14,335 bases of DNA from Candidatus Omnitrophota bacterium (GCA_003140915.1 PLLI01000068.1:1-14335), one strand, 5' to 3'; counted from the stretch's first letter, positions 1-7,917 are shown. Numbers and translations are program-made. The notes: generated by a model not told the origin, from the sequence alone.

Positions 1-3000
1 ACTAACCATGCGCCGGTTATCGATGGGACCAATCTCGGCAGCGAAGTAAATATATCTGTCCCACACGGGGGAACGGCTTCGCAGACATTCCAGGTTACAC
101 ATTCTTACGATCCCGATAATTTAGCAACTCCTCCGGCTAACCAGACATTGACGTTCAAATGGTATGAGAAAGATGGCACCACAGGACAATACAGGGATAT
201 TACCGGTACCGGGTCACAGCAGGATCCGACTATATGCCCGTTGGTAGGCCTGGGACTCGGCCAGCATTACATAATGGTCACTCTCACCGATGATGGTACT
301 CCGCCGATGTCCACTTCATTCGTATGGCATGTTACGGTTTCGGAGAGCGCTCCCAATACCTATATCTTGTCCATCAATGCCCTTAACGGCTCAGTAGCCA
401 AGAACCCGGACCATACTACCTATAACAGCGGCGACCAGGTCACGCTCACTGCAACCGCGGCTTCAGGCTTCGTATTCGACCACTGGTCCGGCGATCTGTC
501 AGGTACGTCAAACCCGGCGACTATTACTATGGATTCCAATAAGACGGTCACCGCAAACTTCACCGCTGTCCCGGTAAATACATACACCCTTGGCATCACT
601 GCCTCTAACGGCTCGGTAGCTAAAAATCCGGATCACACTGCTTATAATAGCGGTGATCAGGTTACGCTCACCGCTACACCAGCTGCCGGCTTCGTATTCG
701 ACCACTGGTCCGGCGATCTGTCAGGTACGTCAAACCCGGCGACTATTACTATGGATTCCAATAAGACGGTCACCGCAAACTTCACCGCAAGCGTAAGTGT
801 TACCGACCAGATCATCAAATCGTCGTTCAACTACTTCTGGGATCCGACCGGCGGCACTTCTACCGGCGGAGGCATGTCGCCATTGGCTCTTCATGTGATC
901 TCGTCCACCGGCTTTATCCACGACAGGCTGGCGGTCGACCCTGCCAACAGAAATTCGGATTACGATCTGCGCTATAAGATGGCTAGCATTGCAGCAACAG
1001 GTTTTGGCCTGTCTGCTATGTGCGTTGCAGCGGAAAATTACGGAGACGGCACCAACCCCGACTGGCCGGTCTCAAAGACCGACATCGAGGCGCGGGTCCT
1101 GACGATCTTGACCGCATTATGCGATATCCAGAACAACCAGGCCCCGGGCGGAGACGATACGTGGGGCAAGGCGGGCTTCTTCTACCATTATGTCGATATC
1201 GATACGGGGCAACGCTGGATAAGTACAGAGCCCAAATTCACTTCAGAGGTCTCTACGGTCGATACTGCGATCCTTGTCGCGGGCGTATTGACCGCCGGCG
1301 AATATTTCGGCAAAGATAATTCGGAGATCGGTTCGGAGATCGCGGCGAAGGCTTTCCAGGTATACAGTAATGTGAACTGGTCGGCTTTTCTTGACACAAA
1401 CCCCACAACCGCGAATGACTACGTTGTCGCCAATCCTAATTATAACCAGCTTTACATGGTATGGGATCCCAGCACCGGCTTTAGCGGCCACTGGGACTAT
1501 ACGAACGAAGGCTTGTTACTGTACATGTTAGCGGCAGCCGCTCCGGATACCAGCTATGCGCTGCCAACCGATACATTCTACTCTTTCAGAAGAGAGCTGG
1601 GCAATTACGGTGCCAATGGCAGCGGCGACCCCATGGTTAAGACATGGTTCGGCCCGCTCTTTGTATATCAGTATCCGCAAGCGTTCTTCAATTTTAAAGA
1701 TTACACCGTGAATCCCGCCGGAGGGCCGCTTTACGATAAACAAGGTATCGATTGGTGGCAGAATTCGGTTGAGGCAACGCGGGCGAACAAGCGGTTCTGC
1801 AATGATTCCCTCGGTAAATTTGCGGGCCAGGAAGACCTGTGGGGGTTGACCTCAGGATACACGGATGGCTTTACATATAGCACTGACTACAATGCCTTGC
1901 CGGCCGACATGGCAGTTAACGATCCGGATGGAACGGTATTTCCGTCCGCGGTGACCGGTTCATTGCCCATACTGCCGGATGAATGTATCCGCGCCATCAA
2001 TAAGATGAGAGAGCTGTACGATACCTATTCCTATAAAGTTTGGGGTGATTGCGGTTTTGTGAGTTCCTTTAGGCTCGGCGCCAGTTTAACCGACGCTCCT
2101 TCTCATATCGCCAGTTTTTATTGCGGCATCGATATCGGCGCTACGCTTGTAATGGCAGAGAATAATAAGAATAAGCTTATCTGGGATAATTTTGCGAACT
2201 TTATGGTCAACGGCGATACCATGAAAAACAGAATTATCGGGAAGCTGGGATTAACGACGGATAATATCTGCCATATTACTCTTGACGATATCAGCCCGAC
2301 CGCCAATTTCCGTATGGGTAAACTCGATGCCGTTAATTCTGAATATACGATAAAATTTGACATGAAGGACGTTCAGGGCGCTCCGTATCTTCTCGCTATC
2401 CATTCATTTATGGATACCTCGTTATTGGACCACACGGTAACTGTAAGCGTCACTGTCAATAACGGCGAGCCATTTGATGTTAACTTCGATTACCATAAGA
2501 ACGGCAAAACCGCAGATCTTATGAAATATATTAATATAGACCCTCAGGGCCTTAATGGGAACACCCCTAATACAATAACGCTTAAATGGAAAAGTGTTGC
2601 CGGTGATAGCAACGCCAGATGGCTTGCGTGGCAGAATATCGCGATCTCAAGCCCGGTAGAAAATAAGACATGGGCGTTCGCCAGAGACGACACTCAGGAT
2701 CCAAAGATACTGTTCGGGAATGAATACAGGGTAGGTGCCGCGTATTTCGTCGGCACGAATGTTTCAAGATTTCCGCAGGCGGTAAACAAAGACGTCCGGA
2801 ACTTTACCGATATCCTGTTCTACGCAACTGCGGCCGACACGGATTACGGGGCTCTTGCGTTAATGGTCCTCGAGACCCAGAAAGACCAGTGGACCCAGAC
2901 TCCTCTGAGTACGAACGTCCAGATATATGCCAACGGCACACCCGTTTTAAACACGCATGTGGTTACCGGGGATACGATCACTACGCAGGAATTCCCTCTT

Positions 3001-4485
3001 GTTAACGGGTGGAATAAGATCACGATTTATCATCCAGGCGTGAGCACTGACAACACGGCAAAGGGCGAGTGGGTGCGATGGAAGAGCTTAGCTCTGGTAA
3101 AGGCCGCGCCGCCGGTATTGCCCACGCCAAAAAATCTCGGCGCTGCCTCATTTGGGAATACCACCGTGAAACTGCGCTGGGAGGGGGTCGATTATGCCGC
3201 TAAATACAATGTTTACCGCAATGAAACAAGCGGCGCGCCGTATAATACATGCATCGCGACCGTGACCGATCCTTCATACATAGATAATAGCGGCCTGCAG
3301 GCTAACAGGGTGTATTACTACATTGTAAGGGCCGCGAAAGCCGACAACTCCGAATCTAAGGATTCCAACGAGGTTAGCGCTACAACCGGCGCTTATAGGA
3401 TAGATTACGGAGACGGCCACGAACCTAACGTTTTTGACGGCTCTACCCTTGATAATAGCGGCACGCCGATAGGAGACGGCGCCTTTACTGAAGCGTCAAA
3501 GTATGACGGCACGACAGGGAAGGTGAGGAGAATGGTGCTGCAGCCGGGCCAGAAAGAGACGATAACTCTTAACAATTCAAATATATCCGACTCGACGATA
3601 TTCTCATTCAGAGTGGAAGGCGCAAGCGGCGGCGAGAAATTCACGATCGAACTCACGGATTCCGCAAACACTAAAACCAGCCTGAATTTTTCCGTTGCAG
3701 GGGGCGGCGTATGGCAGGAGATGCACGTCTTGTTGAGCGATTTTCCTGCGATGAATCCGGCGATAAATCTCGCGAGCATCGCTTCGATCAATATTATCTC
3801 TGCCGGGCAAAGCCAGCCGATCACCCTGTATTTTGATGAGACCGAGTTTGACACGATCGCTTTAGGCAGCGACCATCTCGATGTGAATATAAGGGACAGG
3901 GCTACAGACGGATTGGCGACGGGCCTGAGTTTCGGCACACACGGTTTAGGCACGCAGTATGTTACAGCCGACCAGTATATAGATATAGGTTACCAATGCA
4001 GCAGCGCTAGCTGGAATATAATAATATACACGGATAATAAAGCCGCGGATGCGTATCCGAAATTTACGGGGGCAGTGGATCCCCTGCATCCGGACGCGTA
4101 CCGGGCAAACGGCTTGATCGGAGTTCAGGCCGGCAATTATCGTGTGCCTATGGTGTGGCAGGTCTTCCAGGCCAAAAAGTACACCAACCCCGGAGATCTG
4201 CCTCCTTGGGGAGATTTTTATCAAACAGGATATATCGTCGATAAGAGCGATGCGGATTACTCGAAAGACCAGTATTCGCTGCCTTACAGGGCGATATTCA
4301 GGCACTCTTCTGACCCGTTGGTAGACCTCGACCTGGGCTTTCCGCTCAATCCTGCAAGAAAGAATTACCACCTGAAAGGCGTTATGGGACAGCGGTTATA
4401 CGTTTATATAGGTGCAGATTTTGAGGGCGCGCCGGCTCAGGCCTATACTACGAATAAATTGACTATTGATATATATCATGAGTAA
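1..4485 (+). CDS. Giant secreted multidomain glucoamylase-like (PF10091/GH144-type) protein, 5' truncated
   Basis: The frame is open from the first base, so the true start and any signal peptide lie upstream; 1494 residues are visible. Counting from the first codon: an Ig/PKD-like segment (about 1-117), two InlB-type repeats (119-263), then a catalytic-looking domain (about 268-755). That domain has the marks of the PF10091 glucoamylase-like family, which includes GH144 endo-beta-1,2-glucanases: FNYFWDP, GFIHDRLAVDP, SIAATGFGLSAMCV, SEVSTVDTAILVAGVLTAGEYF split around a conserved Asp, a YTNEGLLLYMLA stretch, GPLFVYQYPQAFF, and WGLTSGYTDG. Two tandem beta-sandwich segments follow (about 764-1035), then FN3 (1037-1130), a CBM-like domain ending YFDETEF (1133-1283), and a C-terminal beta-rich domain (1288-1494) with SWNIIIYTDN and a final YTTNKLTIDIYHE, compared here with WxL-type domains. 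The role is probably extracellular polysaccharide hydrolysis. The catalytic family is fairly secure; substrate and C-terminal domain identity are inference. Confidence 0.85.
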   Translation, partial: TNHAPVIDGTNLGSEVNISVPHGGTASQTFQVTHSYDPDNLATPPANQTLTFKWYEKDGTTGQYRDITGTGSQQDPTICPLVGLGLGQHYIMVTLTDDGTPPMSTSFVWHVTVSESAPNTYILSINALNGSVAKNPDHTTYNSGDQVTLTATAASGFVFDHWSGDLSGTSNPATITMDSNKTVTANFTAVPVNTYTLGITASNGSVAKNPDHTAYNSGDQVTLTATPAAGFVFDHWSGDLSGTSNPATITMDSNKTVTANFTASVSVTDQIIKSSFNYFWDPTGGTSTGGGMSPLALHVISSTGFIHDRLAVDPANRNSDYDLRYKMASIAATGFGLSAMCVAAENYGDGTNPDWPVSKTDIEARVLTILTALCDIQNNQAPGGDDTWGKAGFFYHYVDIDTGQRWISTEPKFTSEVSTVDTAILVAGVLTAGEYFGKDNSEIGSEIAAKAFQVYSNVNWSAFLDTNPTTANDYVVANPNYNQLYMVWDPSTGFSGHWDYTNEGLLLYMLAAAAPDTSYALPTDTFYSFRRELGNYGANGSGDPMVKTWFGPLFVYQYPQAFFNFKDYTVNPAGGPLYDKQGIDWWQNSVEATRANKRFCNDSLGKFAGQEDLWGLTSGYTDGFTYSTDYNALPADMAVNDPDGTVFPSAVTGSLPILPDECIRAINKMRELYDTYSYKVWGDCGFVSSFRLGASLTDAPSHIASFYCGIDIGATLVMAENNKNKLIWDNFANFMVNGDTMKNRIIGKLGLTTDNICHITLDDISPTANFRMGKLDAVNSEYTIKFDMKDVQGAPYLLAIHSFMDTSLLDHTVTVSVTVNNGEPFDVNFDYHKNGKTADLMKYINIDPQGLNGNTPNTITLKWKSVAGDSNARWLAWQNIAISSPVENKTWAFARDDTQDPKILFGNEYRVGAAYFVGTNVSRFPQAVNKDVRNFTDILFYATAADTDYGALALMVLETQKDQWTQTPLSTNVQIYANGTPVLNTHVVTGDTITTQEFPLVNGWNKITIYHPGVSTDNTAKGEWVRWKSLALVKAAPPVLPTPKNLGAASFGNTTVKLRWEGVDYAAKYNVYRNETSGAPYNTCIATVTDPSYIDNSGLQANRVYYYIVRAAKADNSESKDSNEVSATTGAYRIDYGDGHEPNVFDGSTLDNSGTPIGDGAFTEASKYDGTTGKVRRMVLQPGQKETITLNNSNISDSTIFSFRVEGASGGEKFTIELTDSANTKTSLNFSVAGGGVWQEMHVLLSDFPAMNPAINLASIASINIISAGQSQPITLYFDETEFDTIALGSDHLDVNIRDRATDGLATGLSFGTHGLGTQYVTADQYIDIGYQCSSASWNIIIYTDNKAADAYPKFTGAVDPLHPDAYRANGLIGVQAGNYRVPMVWQVFQAKKYTNPGDLPPWGDFYQTGYIVDKSDADYSKDQYSLPYRAIFRHSSDPLVDLDLGFPLNPARKNYHLKGVMGQRLYVYIGADFEGAPAQAYTTNKLTIDIYHE
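355..788 (+). repeat. Tandem InlB/Listeria-Bacteroides-type repeats, 222-bp period
   Basis: Two direct copies start at 355 and 577, each encoding a 74-residue unit of the type NTY-L-I-A-NGSVAKNPDH ... TATA-GFVFDHWSGDLSG ... TVTANFTA. This matches the InlB B-repeat family found in secreted adhesins and glycosidases. The second half of each copy (466-566 and 688-788) is identical over 101 bases. The first half differs at roughly a quarter of its bases, many of them silent. These repeats usually act as spacers or binding modules between the cell surface and a catalytic domain. Confidence 0.9.
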
Positions 4486-4488
4486 AAT
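4459..4488 (+). promoter_or_regulatory. Candidate sigma70-type promoter across the end of the giant gene
   Basis: TTGACT (4459-4464) and TAAAAT (4483-4488) are separated by 18 bases, and the -10 overlaps the TAA stop of the upstream gene. Transcription would start near 4495, leaving a short leader with GGAG (4502-4505) before the ATG at 4513. The next two genes could therefore be expressed apart from the giant protein. Evidence is from the boxes only. Confidence 0.4.
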
Positions 4489-4512
4489 AGTATCGAATAG
4501 CGGAGATAAAAG

Positions 4513-5322
4513 ATGAAGAAAATAACCGTAATCATTGCGATCGTTTTTGCAGCAGCCTTATTCTGGACGGTTCAATCATATGGCCTTATCTTGGGGCCTG
4601 CCAGATTTGAAGTGAGCCTTCCGCCCGGTGAAATTGCCGAGGGCGATTATTATGTCCAGAACGATACAGAAGATAACGTTCATGTAGTTGTAGAGCCGGA
4701 GAACTGCTTTAAAGAGGCATACGATTACGGCAAACTCGCGATCAAGGATTGGGTGGAGCTTAATAAATACGAATTTAACCTCAATCCGAAAGAGATAAAG
4801 AAACTGCGGCTTAAAATAAAAGTTCCAAAAGATGTTAAAGGAGAACTTGCGGCGCAGATATTTTTTACATCGACCCCGCTAAACACGGGCGGACAACCGG
4901 GAACGGGAATAAAAACAAGACTGGGCGCTGTCCTGTATGTAGCTATCAAGGGCACGGAGATCGTTGACGCCGAGATAAAAAGCATCACTGTTTCAAAAAA
5001 CGCCAATGAAGGCAAAGAAAAGCTTCAATTCGAAGTAAATGTTAAGAACAATGGCAATGTCCATATAAGACCTGCAGGAAAAATTGTGATATCGAACAAG
5101 GCAGGAAAGGGCCTTGTTGAGCTGGAGCTGAAGTCCGATAAACCCACTCTGCCCGGCGAGGATACGCCATACGATGCCTTGTGGGGCAACCCGGGGCTCA
5201 AGCCGGGTGAATACAAAGTATCGGTCGCGATAAATTATGGCAAGGAACTGGATCTGGAAAAGGCAGCGGCCCTAGAGAAGACGCTCGAGGTGAGCGAAGA
5301 CGGGAAGGTGATAATAAAATGA
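4513..5322 (+). CDS. Exported two-domain beta-sandwich protein, WxL-interacting-protein/PapD-chaperone-like
   Basis: This 269-residue protein has a clear Sec signal peptide (about residues 1-23, MKK then a long hydrophobic run). The first domain (about 24-133) begins GPARFEVSLPPGEIAEG and continues YYVQNDTEDNVHVVVEP. It resembles the peptidoglycan-binding half (DUF916-type) of WxL-interacting proteins and other PapD/COG1470-like beta-sandwiches that stress N-terminal 'PG' and 'N-D/S-D' turns. The second domain (about 140-265) has KNNGNVHIRPAGKIVI, a LPGEDTPYDALW stretch and a LKPGEYKVSVAINYG end, as in Ig-like accessory domains of that group. No C-terminal membrane anchor is seen, unlike typical Gram-positive WxLIPs. 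It starts 27 bases after the giant gene with GGAG 7 bases ahead of ATG, and overlaps the next gene by ATGA. Role inferred: periplasmic or surface partner or chaperone for the neighbouring secreted proteins. Confidence 0.75.
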   Translation: MKKITVIIAIVFAAALFWTVQSYGLILGPARFEVSLPPGEIAEGDYYVQNDTEDNVHVVVEPENCFKEAYDYGKLAIKDWVELNKYEFNLNPKEIKKLRLKIKVPKDVKGELAAQIFFTSTPLNTGGQPGTGIKTRLGAVLYVAIKGTEIVDAEIKSITVSKNANEGKEKLQFEVNVKNNGNVHIRPAGKIVISNKAGKGLVELELKSDKPTLPGEDTPYDALWGNPGLKPGEYKVSVAINYGKELDLEKAAALEKTLEVSEDGKVIIK

Positions 5323-6935
5323 GGCCCAGACTCCCTGTATTTATTGTAACCGTTTTTCTTTTTATTATCGGAAGGGTGAGCATCTCCTACCCGTATGTCG
5401 AGCTTGACGGAGGACCGGTAGGGATTACCGCAAAGGGCGCGATCCCCATTACCCCCGGTCCGCTTCTCGATGATTTCAATCGGCAGGGAGTAAATACATG
5501 GGGCTGTTCCACCAGCACGGTTGTTAAATCCGGCTCAGGCGCGTCCATTAGCGTAAGTTATCCTAATGATACGGCCGTCGCCTTCGGCGCAGGCGGCCGT
5601 TCCCTGCAGTTGACATACAACGTAACTGCTACCGATAGCTGGGCGGCCTATGTTACATCGCTCGGAAGTGCCGACATAAGCAGTTATAATTATTTATCTT
5701 TCTGGGTCAAGGGAGCCGTAGGAGGCGAACTCTTTAAGATCGAGCTTCATCACGCAAGTTATGACCCTAATCAGGCGGTCGGTTACAATGATAATTACAA
5801 GGCCGAGGTATATGTCACGGATTATCTTGACACCGGCGTGCCCGCTCCCGCCGCAGGCTGGAAGAAAGTCGTTATCCCTCTGGACGCTTTTGCGAATATC
5901 AACGATCGGAAGACGATGAAAGAACTCGTAATAACATTCGAGAATTCCCAGTCCATCACGAACGGCAGTCCCGCCAGCGGGACGGTATATATCGATAATA
6001 TAAGTTTCGGCAAACAGTTCCAGGGCTTCGTCAGGATAGATCATTTCAGCGACAAGACGGGCAAGAATTCACTGGGTGGCAATTGCGCGAGCAGTTATCC
6101 GACCGGCCAGGGAGTCTTGGGGACCTCAACATATACAAACACGGCCAACCAATATGACGGCTATCCATATGGCCTCGATTTCCATTTTCAGGGCGTGGCG
6201 GATCCGAATTATTATTCTTACGTTTCGATCGTGGGCGGTGGTGATACGGGTGGTATCCCGCAGCCCCGCAATTTCGGCAGTTATCAGAATCTCAGTCTTT
6301 CGGTCAGATCAGGTTCGTCTGACGTGACCTGCCTGCAGTTGGAGTTGCATTGCCCGACTTATACCAATAATTATTTCCATCTTTTCAACGGGAAGGACGG
6401 GCAAGATGCGATCACTACAAACTGGGCACATTTTGTCATAGCCCTTACCAATTTTACAAAGAGCGGCTGGAATAATGGTACTCCAATTACATCCACTGAC
6501 CTTGCTAACTTAGGAGAGATAGTCTTTACAAGGGCCGGTTGGTTTGCTACCTATAAGGACTTTGACCAGGGAGTGACAACGGGAGACTTTTATATAGACA
6601 GGGTCCAGTTTGAAGTGAGCAACTACACACCGGACGTGACGCCGCCGGCACCACCATCGGCACCCGTCATATCCGGGAGCGGCAGCTCGTTGACCGTAAC
6701 GTGCAGTGCGAATTCCAGAATTACAGATCCGTCTATGGAAAACGTAACCTTTTACTGGCGTGATTCAACATTGAACTGGCACATCATCGGATCCGATTAT
6801 AATACAGAAGATGCGTCTTATTCAGCAGCGTGGGATACCAGCGGCCTGGCTGCCGGCTCTTATCCCGTAAAGGCTGTGGCGATGGACGCCGCCGGAAATA
6901 TAGCATCGTCCACTAATACGACGTATACGAAATAG
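5319..6935 (+). CDS. Secreted protein with two CBM11-like carbohydrate-binding domains and an Ig-like domain
   Basis: This 538-residue protein has a hydrophobic N-terminal signal (about residues 1-24). Domain 1 (about 47-232) runs from LLDDFNRQGVNTWG to TVYIDNISFGKQF. Domain 2 (about 234-432) runs from FVRIDHFSDKTG to TGDFYIDRVQFEVSN. Both follow the galactose-binding/CBM11-like plan: an opening 'DDF' or 'DHF' strand, a SYLSFWVKG- or LSLSVRSG-type core strand, a W-x-x-x-x-I-P-L or W-x-x-F-V-I-A-L segment, and a closing Y-I-D-x-[IV]-x-F strand. A proline-rich linker leads to an Ig-like domain (about 442-538, ending AVAMDAAGNIASS). No catalytic domain is visible, so it is probably a glycan-binding component or scaffold. 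The ATG overlaps the upstream stop as ATGA, indicating translational coupling. Function beyond glycan binding is unknown. Confidence 0.8.
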   Translation: MRPRLPVFIVTVFLFIIGRVSISYPYVELDGGPVGITAKGAIPITPGPLLDDFNRQGVNTWGCSTSTVVKSGSGASISVSYPNDTAVAFGAGGRSLQLTYNVTATDSWAAYVTSLGSADISSYNYLSFWVKGAVGGELFKIELHHASYDPNQAVGYNDNYKAEVYVTDYLDTGVPAPAAGWKKVVIPLDAFANINDRKTMKELVITFENSQSITNGSPASGTVYIDNISFGKQFQGFVRIDHFSDKTGKNSLGGNCASSYPTGQGVLGTSTYTNTANQYDGYPYGLDFHFQGVADPNYYSYVSIVGGGDTGGIPQPRNFGSYQNLSLSVRSGSSDVTCLQLELHCPTYTNNYFHLFNGKDGQDAITTNWAHFVIALTNFTKSGWNNGTPITSTDLANLGEIVFTRAGWFATYKDFDQGVTTGDFYIDRVQFEVSNYTPDVTPPAPPSAPVISGSGSSLTVTCSANSRITDPSMENVTFYWRDSTLNWHIIGSDYNTEDASYSAAWDTSGLAAGSYPVKAVAMDAAGNIASSTNTTYTK

Positions 6936-6947
6936 AATTAAATTTTA

Positions 6948-6976
6948 TTGACCGTGTAGATTTTTTGGTATACAAT
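6948..6976 (+). promoter_or_regulatory. Sigma70-type promoter of the cob operon
   Basis: TTGACC (6948-6953) and TACAAT (6971-6976) are separated by exactly 17 bases and begin 13 bases after the previous gene's stop. Transcription would start near 6983, giving a leader of about 350 bases that carries a GC-rich hairpin, a cobalamin riboswitch and a terminator before cobC. Confidence 0.75.
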
Positions 6977-6988
6977 CTCCCTATCCCT

Positions 6989-7027
6989 GGCGCTTTTTGC
7001 GCTCGGTGACGACACCGAGCGCGCGCC
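6989..7027 (+). other. Strong GC-rich hairpin at the 5' end of the cob leader RNA
   Basis: GCGCTCGGTG (6999-7008) pairs perfectly with CACCGAGCGC (7013-7022) around an ACGA loop. An outer GGCGC (6989-6993) can pair with GCGCC (7023-7027), leaving a TTTTT bulge. It is not followed by a T-run, so it is not a standard terminator of the upstream gene. It begins about 6 bases after the predicted transcription start, where 5' stabilising stems are often found. Function is inferred. Confidence 0.65.
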
Positions 7028-7035
7028 TTGGATCT

Positions 7036-7240
7036 GATATTCCGGTTTATATGGGCGCCCGGAAGGGCTTAAAAGGGAATTCCGATTAATTCGACCGCTA
7101 TGGTCTCACTAAACGGAAACGGTCCCGCCGCTGTATGGGATGACGAAATTCCTTGGATACTGCCATTGTCCCGGAAAAGGGATGAGAAGGCTATGGAAGA
7201 GTAGGAAGATTCCCCAGTCAGAAAACCTACCTGTATAATA
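7036..7240 (+). promoter_or_regulatory. Cobalamin riboswitch ahead of cobC
   Basis: The conserved blocks of the class I cobalamin aptamer appear in order. GGTTT (7044-7048) is followed by TTAAAAGGGAA. A P4-type stem TTCCG...CGGAA encloses an extra GACC/GGTC hairpin. Then come GGTCCCGCCGCTGTATGGGATGAC (opening at 7121), GCCATTG...GAGAAGGC for P6, and GAAGATTCCCCAGTCAG followed by AAAACCTACC (ending 7230). Outer TATT and AATA can close P1. Binding of adenosylcobalamin would repress the downstream cob genes through the terminator at 7301-7335. Confidence 0.92.
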
Positions 7241-7300
7241 AATAGAACGATGTCGTGTGAACATCGATATCCTAAGGTTACAGCAGAACAGGGAACTTGA

Positions 7301-7335
7301 CCTCATGCTTTCGAAAGAAGGCATGAGGATTTTTT
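7301..7335 (+). terminator. Riboswitch-controlled intrinsic terminator and SD sequestrator
   Basis: CCTCATGC (7301-7308) pairs with GCATGAGG (7321-7328) and is followed by ATTTTTT running straight into the cobC ATG at 7336. The 3' arm contains the GAGG Shine-Dalgarno (7325-7328). The same stem could therefore stop transcription and mask the ribosome site. A weak antiterminator is possible between AGGTTA (7275-7280) and TGACCT (7298-7303), which overlaps the 5' arm. Confidence 0.85.
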
Positions 7336-7917
7336 ATGTTAAAACGCATAATTTTGATAAGGCACGGCCAGACGAATTGGAATCTTGCGGGGAAGTATCA
7401 GGGCCATGCGGATATAGGTTTAAACGCTACGGGCCGCGCCCAGGCCAGGATGCTGGCCGGACGTATGCGCAATGAAAAGATCGACGCCGTCTATTCGAGC
7501 GACAGGGTGCGGGCTGCAGACTTCGCAGAAATCGTATTCGAAGGCCGGAAGATAAGGCGCAACCCCGGTCTACGGGAGATATGTTTCGGCGTTTTTGAAG
7601 GGCTCACCTATAACGAGATAGTGGATAAGTATCCGGCGCTATCTTCAAGATGGTTCGCTAAACCTTTTGGCACAAAGATACCCGGGGGAGAAGCGCCGTC
7701 AGTCTTTAAGAATAGAGTTTTGAGGGCGTTTAGAAAACTATCGCGATCCGGCCCTGATACGACAATAGCGATCGTTACCCATGGTGGAGTGATAAATATT
7801 ATTATGAGCGAGGGCTTAAAGTTAAATAAGCATAGTTATTTTGTCCCGGCACTTGCCGGCGTAAACATAATAGAATTTAAAAAGAGAAAGGCCGTACTTA
7901 AGAAATGGGTAGAATAA
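7336..7917 (+). CDS. cobC: Histidine phosphatase, alpha-ribazole-5'-phosphate phosphatase (CobC-like)
   Basis: The product is expected to remove the phosphate from alpha-ribazole-5'-phosphate or adenosylcobalamin-5'-phosphate in the last steps of the nucleotide-loop pathway. The 193 residues show the histidine phosphatase signature LIRHGQTNWN (residues 7-16, catalytic His 10), SSDRVRAADFA, the acid-loop REICFGVFEG, and the second catalytic His in VTHGGVI (about 148-154). Length is normal for CobC. Phosphoglycerate-mutase-like paralogues share these motifs; the assignment to CobC rests on first place in a cob operon behind a cobalamin riboswitch. Its GAGG ribosome site lies inside the terminator stem, 7 bases from ATG. 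It overlaps cobU by 13 bases. Confidence 0.9.
   Translation: MLKRIILIRHGQTNWNLAGKYQGHADIGLNATGRAQARMLAGRMRNEKIDAVYSSDRVRAADFAEIVFEGRKIRRNPGLREICFGVFEGLTYNEIVDKYPALSSRWFAKPFGTKIPGGEAPSVFKNRVLRAFRKLSRSGPDTTIAIVTHGGVINIIMSEGLKLNKHSYFVPALAGVNIIEFKKRKAVLKKWVE

Noticed and set aside
148..150. TTG at 148 as the start of the giant protein
   Set aside because: The frame stays open to base 1 and encodes the continuing Ig/PKD-like domain, so the true start is outside the window.
3405..3953. Minus-strand open frame of 182 codons inside the giant gene
   Set aside because: No family features, and the opposite strand encodes FN3 and CBM-like domains with clear conserved patterns.
7257..7475. Plus-strand open frame overlapping the cob leader and the start of cobC
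   Set aside because: It runs through the terminator stem and is out of frame with cobC; it has no ribosome site and no domain.
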